A stretch of 8,241 nt of DNA, taken from NCBI RefSeq assembly GCF_050943655.1, contig NZ_JBMNPQ010000064.1, positions 1-8,241 of the forward strand, read 5' to 3'. Under the pieces are notes generated by a model. That model was not told the origin of the DNA. It saw nothing but the letters and a program-made list of their open reading frames with translations, and did no database searches. This DNA comes from Peptoniphilus_A sp050943655. GTDB lineage: Bacteria; Bacillota; Clostridia; Tissierellales; Peptoniphilaceae. Both the position numbers and the translations under genes were made by a program. The stretch's first letter is position 1, and each line of letters begins with the position of its first letter. This document shows, one piece after another, positions 1 to 5,867 of the stretch.

Positions 1-213
1 GTCGCAGACTGCATACTTCTATTTGCATACGACAGAGTCGAGTCTTTTCCAGTTGATGTTTGGATAAAAAGGGTTATGGAAGAGCTATACCTTAAGGTCG
101 AGACACCAAAGAGTAAAATTGCATCAAGAGGTAGAGATGTATTTGGAAAAAATGCAGGTTTTGCCAATCAATATTTATTTTATTATGGAAGGGAAAATAA
201 GTTAGGTAAGTGA
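1..213 (+). CDS. 8-oxoguanine DNA glycosylase (OGG1-type, HhH-GPD), C-terminal part
   Basis: This is a partial gene, open at the left edge; the last 70 residues and the TGA at 211-213 are visible. The fragment begins VADCILLFAYDRVESFPVDVW, which matches the conserved end of the helix-hairpin-helix/GPD module in OGG1-type glycosylases (human OGG1 has VADCICLMALDKPQAVPVDVH). The Asp in FPVDVW (residue 19 of the fragment) sits where the catalytic Asp of the family lies. The catalytic Lys and the hairpin itself are outside the window. The family excises 8-oxoguanine from DNA and nicks the strand in base excision repair. The stop is one base before the next start codon, so the two genes are probably co-transcribed. 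A related HhH-GPD glycosylase such as AlkA is the main alternative, but VADC and PVDVW favour the OGG type. Confidence 0.85.
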   Translation, partial: VADCILLFAYDRVESFPVDVWIKRVMEELYLKVETPKSKIASRGRDVFGKNAGFANQYLFYYGRENKLGK

Positions 214-214
214 A

Positions 215-895
215 ATGGCAGTAATAATTGATGCGCTGGGCATTTTAATTGGCGGTTATTTTGGAGCTAAAGCTGGTGGTCGAATATCTCTAGATATTCA
301 CAGAGAAATAATGAAATACTTGGGGATTTGCACGATAATTATTGGCATAACATCGGCTCTTCTTGGCGACATGATTATAATGCTCTCATCCATTGTTATT
401 GGAGTACTTCTCGGCACTCGCCTTGGCTTGGATAGAGGTCTAAATAACTTTGCACTTAAAATGCAAAATAAATATGTAAAGGGAAAAGATTCAAACCTCG
501 CAGAGGGTTTTGTTACGGGGACACTTCTCTTTTGCATAGGCTCCATGAGTATAATTGGATCCATTGAGGCAGGGATTAGAGGAAATAACGAAATACTCCT
601 TGCAAAGGCAATGCTCGACTTGATATCTGGATTTTTCCTTGCAGCAAGTCTTGGAATTGGAATATCAGTCTCATCAATTTCTGTTTTAATCTATGAGGGA
701 GCTATATTTATACTGGCAAGTCTTGTTGCACCTATTATGACAGAAGAAATAATAAATAATATTTCTGGCACAGGCGGCATCATAATAATTGCAATTGGAC
801 TAAACATGATAGGACTAACGGATATAAAACTTGCAAACTCACTTCCGGCAATTCTTGTGCCGATTATTGTGGGAATATTTAAAATAATTATTTAA
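215..895 (+). CDS. DUF554 family membrane protein
   Basis: The protein has 226 residues, is very hydrophobic, and appears to have about seven membrane segments. It opens with a Gly-rich segment (DALGILIGGYFGAKAG). Internal features include VIGVLLGTRLGLDRGLNNFA near residues 60-80, a GFVTGTLLFCIGSMSIIGS segment near 98-116, and a C-terminal hydrophobic pair containing a PAILVPIIVGI run. The GS(M)SIIGSIE(A)G pattern and the length are typical of DUF554 proteins (YdfK/YqgA-like). These are widespread inner-membrane proteins whose function is unestablished; some annotations suggest transport. The ATG is one base after the glycosylase stop, with a weak AGG upstream inside the previous gene, consistent with translational coupling. 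A terminator follows directly. The family call is from recognition of the pattern; no function should be inferred from the DNA-repair neighbour. Confidence 0.85.
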   Translation: MAVIIDALGILIGGYFGAKAGGRISLDIHREIMKYLGICTIIIGITSALLGDMIIMLSSIVIGVLLGTRLGLDRGLNNFALKMQNKYVKGKDSNLAEGFVTGTLLFCIGSMSIIGSIEAGIRGNNEILLAKAMLDLISGFFLAASLGIGISVSSISVLIYEGAIFILASLVAPIMTEEIINNISGTGGIIIIAIGLNMIGLTDIKLANSLPAILVPIIVGIFKIII

Positions 896-917
896 GGGGC
901 AGCGGCCTCTTTTTTTT
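895..917 (+). terminator. Rho-independent terminator after the DUF554 gene
   Basis: AGGGGC (895-900) pairs with GCCTCT (905-910), with one G-T wobble, around the tetraloop AGCG. A run of T follows through 917. The stem begins at the last base of the stop codon. It ends the glycosylase-DUF554 unit just before a new promoter. Confidence 0.7.
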
Positions 918-948
918 ATACAAACGTGAAAGTGATATATCAAAAAAT

Positions 949-976
949 ATGAAAATTCTTCTAATAATGTTATAAT
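949..976 (+). promoter_or_regulatory. Sigma-A-type promoter with extended -10 for the DUF5711-mscS-DUF951-ilvA unit
   Basis: A perfect TATAAT lies at 971-976, preceded by TGT at 968-970, which makes an extended -10. A 4-of-6 -35 candidate, ATGAAA (949-954), lies 16 bp upstream. The likely transcription start near 983 falls at the ribosome binding site of the next gene, so the leader would be very short. It is the only good promoter seen before the four-gene unit. Confidence 0.6.
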
Positions 977-995
977 AAAAAAAGGGAGTGAGAAA

Positions 996-2075
996 TTGAA
1001 ATTAAAAAAGAAGCACTTCTTTATAGGTTTAATTATAATATTTTTAATCGTGCTACTGATTACGATTTTTGGAGAAGACAACAAAAAGAGAACAATTGTA
1101 AGGCTTAAAGGAGTCTCTGTAGTTGAACCTATTAAAGATTTTAATATAAATAATAAATCTGTGTTTATATGGGCAGATCCAGTACTTTACATAAGCGACA
1201 AGGAAGGCAATATTCTAAAAAAAGTTCAGACAGATGGCGAAGATGTAGAGGCTTATTTTTCTAACAATTACGCCTTCTTGTATGAAAAGGATTTAGGTAA
1301 AGTTCAAATTTATTCTGAAATGGGCGAGCCGATTAACACTGTAAAGATAAATGGCGAGATATTTAATATAAGTTATGAAAATGCAAATATGGTCTTTCAC
1401 GTAAAAGATGGCGACAAGGAAAAACTTCTTACGCTCCAAAATGACACGACTCTCACAGAAGTATATGAGACGGGAAACCAAATTTTGACTCACGACATAA
1501 GTAGCGAGGACAAATATTCTGTGGCTGAGCTTGTAACTCATGCAAATGGCTATACTAGCGTTGTGTATCGCGTTGATGGAAATAACAAATACAAAAAAGA
1601 GTTGGCGCACGAGATCGTCATGTTCATTAATAATGCAAAAAATTCCACATTATTTTTGACAGACCAAAAGCTATATAGGCTGATTGACGACGAAAAAATT
1701 TATGCAGAATATGTGCCAAATATTTCAGACATCTTTACAGAGGGCAGAAAGACTTATATACTCCATTCAGGAATAATTACAGAGTATAATTACAAATTAA
1801 AAGAAACAGATAAGCACATAATTGCAGCAAATGTAAATCACATGACGAGCATTTCCGGCTCAATTTATGTCTATGGGCCAAGCGATATTGGTGGAGAGAT
1901 TGGCACAAGTGGCGAATTTTACACAAGGCTTGGCTATTCTCTAGACAAGATGCAAATTAATGGGCTTACTATTGGAGCTCTAAGAAATGGCGAGCTAAAC
2001 TTTTATAAAGTGACAAGCACAAACCTACTTCAAGATAAAGATGCTCAGCTTGACACTAATTATATCGAGAGGTGA
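996..2075 (+). CDS. Membrane-anchored extracytoplasmic protein, DUF5711-like
   Basis: The protein has 359 residues. The start is TTG at 996, chosen because AGGGAG (983-988) lies 7 bases upstream and the reading begins with a normal Lys-rich signal-anchor. Residues 1-6 are basic and about 7-25 form one membrane helix, followed by EDNKK and a long soluble part. The soluble part consists of short beta-strand-like blocks with repeated D/N-G turns (for example ISDKEGNILKK, IYSEMGEPINT, YRVDGNNKYKK), suggesting an extracellular beta-propeller or similar beta-repeat domain. This matches the general look of DUF5711 proteins found in Clostridia, but I assign that family with only moderate certainty. 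No catalytic motif is visible. The stop is 4 bases before the mscS start, so the two are probably translated together; a role at the cell envelope is inferred from topology and neighbour only. Confidence 0.7.
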   Translation: MKLKKKHFFIGLIIIFLIVLLITIFGEDNKKRTIVRLKGVSVVEPIKDFNINNKSVFIWADPVLYISDKEGNILKKVQTDGEDVEAYFSNNYAFLYEKDLGKVQIYSEMGEPINTVKINGEIFNISYENANMVFHVKDGDKEKLLTLQNDTTLTEVYETGNQILTHDISSEDKYSVAELVTHANGYTSVVYRVDGNNKYKKELAHEIVMFINNAKNSTLFLTDQKLYRLIDDEKIYAEYVPNISDIFTEGRKTYILHSGIITEYNYKLKETDKHIIAANVNHMTSISGSIYVYGPSDIGGEIGTSGEFYTRLGYSLDKMQINGLTIGALRNGELNFYKVTSTNLLQDKDAQLDTNYIER

Positions 2076-2079
2076 ATAG

Positions 2080-2928
2080 ATGGAAAATAATGTTGGAGAA
2101 ACGGTAAAAGATGTTGACACGACCTTAAGATCCACTTTTAACGGTTTGGTTACATGGGAGAGATTTGTAGTTGTCTTAATAGTAATTGTGACTATTTTTG
2201 TCATTTTAAAACTTACGGACAAGTTTATAAATAGACAGCTAGATCAAGATAAAGTTAGAAAACTTGGATCATACAATAGAATCGTTACAGTGTCGCACTT
2301 AATTAGGCGAATTATAAAGATTACTCTATTATTTATTGGAATAACAATAATAATGAGCGTCTTTAATATATCTGTTGCGCCAATACTTGCAACACTTGGT
2401 GTGTTCTCACTGGCAATTGGGGTTGGGGCACAGGACCTTGTAAAAGACCTTATAAATGGATTTTTTATAATATTTGAAGATCAATATGCCGTTGGCGATA
2501 TAGTTACAATAGAAGATATTACAGGAACTGTGGAGTACTTGGGACTTAGAGTTACAAAGATACGCGACTTTAATAAAGTCCTTCACATAATACCAAATAG
2601 CAAAATCGACATAGTTGCCAACAAACAAAGAGGAGATGCGAGAGTTGTCATTGATTTTTATGTAGATAACTCAGAAGATCCTATAAAAGTTCAAGAACTA
2701 ATCGAGACGGGAATTGCAAAGTATTCGAAAGATGATAAGATGGTCAGAGGCCCAGAATTTTGGGGTGTTACAGAAAATGGCTCTAGCTATTACAAAATGA
2801 CTTTGGTCTATTTTACAAAGCAGGGCGATCAATACGATTTAGAATATGCAATAAGAGCAGAGATATTAAAAATAATGCAAAGAGAAGGTATAAAAACTCC
2901 TAGAGTAAAAAACGAAATTTGGAGGTAA
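2080..2928 (+). CDS. mscS: Small-conductance mechanosensitive channel, MscS family
   Basis: The protein has 282 residues, the usual length for a minimal MscS channel (E. coli MscS has 286). Membrane helices are at about 29-46, 79-97 and 100-132. The third is the pore helix, rich in Gly/Ala (TLGVFSLAIGVGAQDLVKDL) and running into NGFFIIFEDQYAVGDIV, the signature that joins the pore to the cytoplasmic beta domain. IIPNSKI (170-176) is the conserved beta-domain sequence, and an alpha/beta C-terminal vestibule part follows to about 275. The family forms homoheptamers that open under membrane tension and release solutes during hypo-osmotic shock. The ribosome binding site GAGAGG overlaps the upstream stop codon. 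The downstream DUF951 gene starts one base after this stop; an mscS-DUF951 neighbour pair is familiar from other Firmicutes. Confidence 0.93.
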   Translation: MENNVGETVKDVDTTLRSTFNGLVTWERFVVVLIVIVTIFVILKLTDKFINRQLDQDKVRKLGSYNRIVTVSHLIRRIIKITLLFIGITIIMSVFNISVAPILATLGVFSLAIGVGAQDLVKDLINGFFIIFEDQYAVGDIVTIEDITGTVEYLGLRVTKIRDFNKVLHIIPNSKIDIVANKQRGDARVVIDFYVDNSEDPIKVQELIETGIAKYSKDDKMVRGPEFWGVTENGSSYYKMTLVYFTKQGDQYDLEYAIRAEILKIMQREGIKTPRVKNEIWR

Positions 2929-2929
2929 T

Positions 2930-3151
2930 ATGCTAAATTATGAACTTGGGGACATTGTCACTTTAAAAAAGGGACATCCCTGTGGCGAAAACAAATGGGA
3001 GATAACAAGAAAGGGCGTCGACATAAAACTAAGATGCCTTGGATGTGACAGAGTAGTTTGGATGAGCCGTATGGATTTTGAAAAAAGGGTAAGAAAAATT
3101 CTAGTTGATGATAAATTTATAAGTATAGTACATCACAAGAAAGAAGGTTAA
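2930..3151 (+). CDS. DUF951 family small Cys-motif protein
   Basis: The protein has 73 residues, normal for the family. It opens LGDIVTLKKGHPCG, has Trp at NKWEITRKGVDIKLRC, and then LGCDRVVWMSR; the order HPCG...RCxGCDR...R is the DUF951 hallmark. Cys18, Cys36 and Cys39 (with His16) could bind a metal such as zinc, but this is inferred from the spacing and not established. A basic C-terminal tail (EKRVRKIL...HHKKEG) suggests nucleic-acid contact, again only as inference. GGAGG at 2921-2925 is a strong ribosome binding site, and the start is one base after the mscS stop. The gene ends 4 bases before the threonine ammonia-lyase start, so it lies firmly inside one operon. Confidence 0.88.
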   Translation: MLNYELGDIVTLKKGHPCGENKWEITRKGVDIKLRCLGCDRVVWMSRMDFEKRVRKILVDDKFISIVHHKKEG

Positions 3152-3155
3152 AAAA

Positions 3156-4367
3156 ATGATGGATGTAAAAGAAATTTATGATGCTAAGGAAAGGTTAAAA
3201 GGTCACATTAAAGAGACGCCCGTAGTTTATGCACCAAACTTGGGAGACGATGTTTATCTAAAAGTAGAAGTACTACAAGATACAGGATCTTTTAAACTTA
3301 GGGGAGCATTTAACAAAATTGCAACACTTACAGAAGAAGAAGCAGAAAAAGGCGTAATAGCATGTTCTGCTGGAAACCACGCACAAGGAGTTGCAAAATC
3401 AGCAACAGAAAGAGGCATAGAATCAATAATCTGCATGCCTTATCACGCACCACTTTCAAAAGTTGCAGCGACAAGAAATTATGGAGCACAAGTTGTTTTA
3501 GTAAAAGATTCCTTTGACGATGCAGCGGCCTATGCAGACAAACTATCAAAAGAAGAAGGCTACACATTTATCGCACCATTTGACGATGAAAAAGTAATCG
3601 CAGGACAAGGAACAGTTGGACTTGAAATATTGGATAAACTTCCAGATGTAGACATAATTGTAGTGCCAATTGGTGGTGGAGGACTTATCTCTGGAATTGC
3701 ACTAGCAGCAAAGAGCATTAATCCTGATATCAAAATAATTGGAGTACAAACAAAAATCTCTCCAGGGATGTACGAATCAGTAAAAGAAGGAAAAATCGTA
3801 ACAGTAAAGGGCGGCTCAACAATTGCCGACGGAATTGCAGTAAAAACTCCTGGAAACATTACTTATGAAATGACTAAAGAATTAGTCGACGACATAGTCT
3901 TAGTAACAGAAGGCGAAATATCTTCAGCAATACTTACACTACTTGAACAAAATAAAATCATAACAGAAGGAGCAGCAGCATCAACAGTTGCAGCACTTAT
4001 GTATAAGAAGTTTAACCACAGAGGCAAAAAAGTATGTTGCGTACTATCAGGCGGAAACATTGACGTAACTCGCGTATCAAAAGTTATCGAAAAAGGACTT
4101 TATAAGACAAACAGAAGAATGGAACTTAGAGTAAAACTTAACGATGCACCGGGCGAACTTACAAATCTTACAAAATTACTTGAAAAAGAGGGCGCAAACA
4201 TTGTCCAAATAGGACAACATATAGACGTAGTAAGTGACACAATCGACTCAATGATAGTAAATGTAGTAGTTGATACAAGAAACCTTGATCACCAAAACGC
4301 ACTGATAACAATGCTAAACGAAAACTTCTACGTGTTCAAAGTAAAATATAACAATCCACAGTTTTAA
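3156..4367 (+). CDS. ilvA: Threonine ammonia-lyase (threonine dehydratase), PLP enzyme with ACT domain
   Basis: The protein has 403 residues and converts L-threonine to 2-oxobutanoate and ammonia. The PLP lysine is Lys47 in GSFKLRGA. SAGNHAQG (71-78) is the substrate-loop motif, and GGGGLISG (173-180) binds the cofactor phosphate. A single C-terminal ACT domain spans about 328-400 (RRMELRVKLNDAPGEL...), which makes this the short, one-ACT class rather than the two-domain E. coli biosynthetic IlvA; tdcB-like would be an equally fair name. No other branched-chain amino-acid genes are visible, so a catabolic or standalone role is plausible. Codon choice is narrower than in the upstream genes (very frequent ACA, AGA, GCA and GAA), which may reflect high expression. 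Two ATGs are adjacent (3156, 3159). The ribosome binding site AGAAGG lies in the end of the DUF951 gene. Confidence 0.95.
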   Translation: MMDVKEIYDAKERLKGHIKETPVVYAPNLGDDVYLKVEVLQDTGSFKLRGAFNKIATLTEEEAEKGVIACSAGNHAQGVAKSATERGIESIICMPYHAPLSKVAATRNYGAQVVLVKDSFDDAAAYADKLSKEEGYTFIAPFDDEKVIAGQGTVGLEILDKLPDVDIIVVPIGGGGLISGIALAAKSINPDIKIIGVQTKISPGMYESVKEGKIVTVKGGSTIADGIAVKTPGNITYEMTKELVDDIVLVTEGEISSAILTLLEQNKIITEGAAASTVAALMYKKFNHRGKKVCCVLSGGNIDVTRVSKVIEKGLYKTNRRMELRVKLNDAPGELTNLTKLLEKEGANIVQIGQHIDVVSDTIDSMIVNVVVDTRNLDHQNALITMLNENFYVFKVKYNNPQF

Positions 4368-4382
4368 AAAATAAGACTAAAG

Positions 4383-4408
4383 AACCCACAGCACTTGTGG
4401 GTTTTTTT
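4383..4408 (+). terminator. Rho-independent terminator after ilvA
   Basis: AACCCACA (4383-4390) pairs perfectly with TGTGGGTT (4396-4403) around a 5-base loop, and seven T follow (4402-4408). It lies 15 bases after the stop codon and closes the four-gene unit. Confidence 0.93.
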
Positions 4409-4442
4409 AATTGGATTTAGTGGGGATTGAATATACTTTTAA

Positions 4443-4518
4443 AGTCATTTGTTTGTTATTTTGAAGTCGAGGAATCTGTACCTAGTGGAGAAATAACCTA
4501 ATCGTTTTGATGAAAAAA
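4443..4518 (+). repeat. Decayed copy of the fold-back repeat
   Basis: AGTCGAGG-AATCTG followed by GGAGAA and CTAATCGTTTT (about 4465-4516) lines up with the left half of the better copies (AGTCGAGG-GATCTG...GCGAGAACTAATCGTTTT). The outer end is hardly recognisable. It appears to be an old, mutated left half without a right end. Boundaries are approximate. Confidence 0.5.
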
Positions 4519-4528
4519 CCCCCCACCT

Positions 4529-4590
4529 GTCATCTCGAGCATCAGTCGAGGGATCTGCAAAATATTCGAGTGAGAACTAATCGTCTTAAC
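4529..4590 (+). repeat. Truncated left end of the fold-back repeat
   Basis: The copy reads GTCATCTCGAGCATCAGTCG through GGGATCTGCAAAATATTCGA to GAGAACTAATCGTCTTAAC. It matches the first about 62 bases of the intact copies with a few changes (CTCGAGCATC for CCCGAGCGTT). After CTTAAC the similarity stops, and unrelated AT-rich DNA leads to the long hairpin. Confidence 0.8.
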
Positions 4591-4635
4591 TAGAAGACCT
4601 TACGAAGAATCATAAAAATAAAGAATAAAATAAAC

Positions 4636-4709
4636 GAAAAAAGGTATGTCAGAGGAACCGCTCAAGGACCGCTAGGCCAAGTAACGTTCCCCTGACATAT
4701 CCTTTTTTC
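4636..4709. other. Long near-perfect hairpin with A- and T-tracts (terminator or structured RNA)
   Basis: Bases 4636-4658 pair with 4686-4709. There are 22 pairs, one A-C mismatch (4653/4691) and one unpaired T (4700). The outer pairs are G-C and AAAAAA/TTTTTT, then GG/CC, then TATGTCAG/CTGACATA and GGAAC/GTTCC. The 27-base loop (4659-4685) can form a short GG-CC/GG-CC inner stem. With A-runs on one side and T-runs on the other it could stop transcription in both directions, but the ilvA terminator 230 bp upstream already serves that gene. It shares no sequence with the neighbouring repeats. I do not recognise a known riboswitch or ribozyme in it. Confidence 0.75.
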
Positions 4710-4740
4710 TATTTATAAAGAATTTGGAAAGCCTCCCTCC

Positions 4741-4870
4741 CGTCATCCCGAGCGTTAGTCGAGGGATCTGCAAAGTATTCAAGCGAGAACTAAGCGTCTT
4801 AACAAAATAACATCAAGGAGTAACAAAACCCCTCGGGAAACAGCCTAAACACCTGTCGTCACCTCTTACT
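4741..4870 (+). repeat. 130-bp unit of the fold-back repeat (right end missing)
   Basis: The unit starts CGTCATCCCGAGCGTTAGTC, continues GAGGGATCTGCAAAG and GCGAGAACTAAGCGTCTTAAC. It then holds a stretch with AAGGAGTAACAAAACCCCTC and CACCTGTCGTCACCTCTTACT before the next copy begins at 4871. Its last 30 bases resemble the corresponding stretch of full copies, up to ATCGCCACC. The inverted right end (CAGATCCTTCG...GGATGACG) is absent. Confidence 0.88.
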
Positions 4871-5052
4871 CGTCATCCCGAGCGTTAGTCAAGGGATTTG
4901 CAAAGCATTCGAGCGAGAACTAATCGTTTTAAAGAAAAAACGTGAAGGAGAATCACTCCAAGACGTGTTCTCATTAAGACGAGCACACATCGCCACCATA
5001 ACCCTACAGATCCTTCGACGCGGAAAATAAATTTTCCTTGCTCAGGATGACG
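4871..5052 (+). repeat. Full 182-bp fold-back (MITE-like) element
   Basis: The left end CGTCATCCCGAGCG...AAGGGATTTG is matched by the inverted right end CAGATCCTTCG (5007-5017)...GCTCAGGATGACG (5040-5052). Further inward, TCGTTTTAA is answered by TTAAGACGA, and the centre holds GGAG-AATCA-CTCC, so the whole unit can fold back on itself. The right arm carries an extra self-complementary block, GGAAAATAAATTTTCC. There is no coding capacity. It follows the 130-bp unit with no spacer. Confidence 0.85.
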
Positions 5053-5063
5053 CCCCCACACTC

Positions 5064-5193
5064 CGTCATCCCGAGCGTTAGTCGAGGGATCTGCAAAGCA
5101 TTCGGGCGAGAACTAATCTTCTTAACAAAATAACATCAAGGAGTAACAAAACCCCTCGGCAAACAGCCTAAACACCTGTCGTCACCTCTTGCC
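5064..5193 (+). repeat. 130-bp unit of the fold-back repeat (right end missing)
   Basis: Nearly identical to the unit at 4741-4870, with differences such as GGGCGAGAACTAATCTTCTTAAC and CTCGGCAAACAG. It starts 11 bases after the preceding full element and runs directly into the next 130-bp unit. Confidence 0.88.
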
Positions 5194-5323
5194 CGTCATC
5201 CCGAGCGTTAGTCGAGGGATCTGCAAAGTATTCGAGAGAGAACTAATCGTCTTAACAAAATAACATCAAGGAGTAACAAAACCCCTCGGCAAACAACCTA
5301 AACACCTGTCGTCACCTCTTACT
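5194..5323 (+). repeat. 130-bp unit of the fold-back repeat (right end missing)
   Basis: Second consecutive 130-bp unit. It differs from its left neighbour at only a few bases (GTATTCGAGAGAG, AACAACC, CTTACT). It is joined head to tail to the full element at 5324, so three left ends precede one right end in this block. Confidence 0.88.
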
Positions 5324-5505
5324 CGTCATCCCGAGCGTCAGTCGAGGGATCTGCAAAGCATTCGAGCGAGAACTAATCGTTTTAAAGAAATAGCGTAAGG
5401 GAGAATTACTTCAAAACTCTTTCTCATTAAGACGACCACACATCGCCACCTTTACCCTAAAGATCCTTCGACGCGGAAAATAAATTTTCCTTGCTCAGGA
5501 TGACG
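5324..5505 (+). repeat. Full 182-bp fold-back (MITE-like) element
   Basis: Same length and architecture as 4871-5052. It has the left end CGTCATCCCGAGCGTCAGTC, a central GGAGAATTACTTC, TTAAGACGACCACACATCGCC, and then GATCCTTCG with the GGAAAATAAATTTTCC block and GCTCAGGATGACG. It ends the [130][130][182] block. The next bases, ATGGAGGGGGTTTTCTCCAT, form a small separate 6-bp hairpin. Confidence 0.85.
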
Positions 5506-5584
5506 ATGGAGGGGGTTTTCTCCATATAAAGCGGATAAATCATAAGTACAGGAACGACTTATTTGGAACACGGCGTCTGCTCCC

Positions 5585-5770
5585 CGTCATCCCGAGCGTC
5601 AGTCGAGGGATCTGCAAAGCATTCGAGCGAGAACTAATCGTTTTAAAGAAATAGCGAAAAGGAGAATTACTCCAAAACAAAATTTGGTTAAGACGACAAC
5701 ACATCGCCACCATGACCCTACAGATCCTTCGACTACGTCGTCGCGAAGCTCCTCCTCCGCTCAGGATGAC
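5585..5770 (+). repeat. Full 186-bp fold-back element with a different right-arm block
   Basis: The left end and centre are as in the other full copies (CGTCATCCCGAGCGTCAGTC, GAGAATTACTCC, TTAAGACGACAACACATCGCC, CAGATCCTTCGAC). Where the other two carry GGAAAATAAATTTTCC, this one has an unrelated GC-rich stretch (TACGTCGTCGCGAAGC, then TCCTCCTCC) before GCTCAGGATGAC. TCC occurs on both flanks and could be a short target duplication, but three bases are weak evidence. Confidence 0.83.
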
Positions 5771-5835
5771 TCCAGAAAAGGTAACTTCAAAACACTTCCT
5801 TAAACTATCCATTCTATTTTAAACAAATAAACAAA

Positions 5836-5867
5836 CAAAAAAATAAAGGCATATTTAAATGCCTTTA
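5836..5867 (-). terminator. Rho-independent terminator of the S-layer-homology gene
   Basis: On the minus strand TAAAGGCAT pairs with ATGCCTTTA (5844-5852 with 5859-5867), giving 9 bp and a 6-base loop. A run of T follows (5836-5843, read on the minus strand). The stem touches the stop codon at 5868-5870. It separates the gene from the repeat cluster. Confidence 0.88.

Noticed and set aside
3254..4060. Several minus-strand open frames opposite ilvA
   Set aside because: They are shadows of the strongly conserved threonine ammonia-lyase frame and have no recognisable content.
4741..5505. Possible CRISPR array
   Set aside because: Units are 130 bp and similar throughout. There are no short identical repeats separated by unique spacers, and no cas genes.
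5540..5812. 90-codon minus-strand open frame
   Set aside because: It lies almost wholly inside the last fold-back repeat, has an Arg/Ser-rich composition dictated by the repeat, and shows no family resemblance or convincing ribosome binding site.
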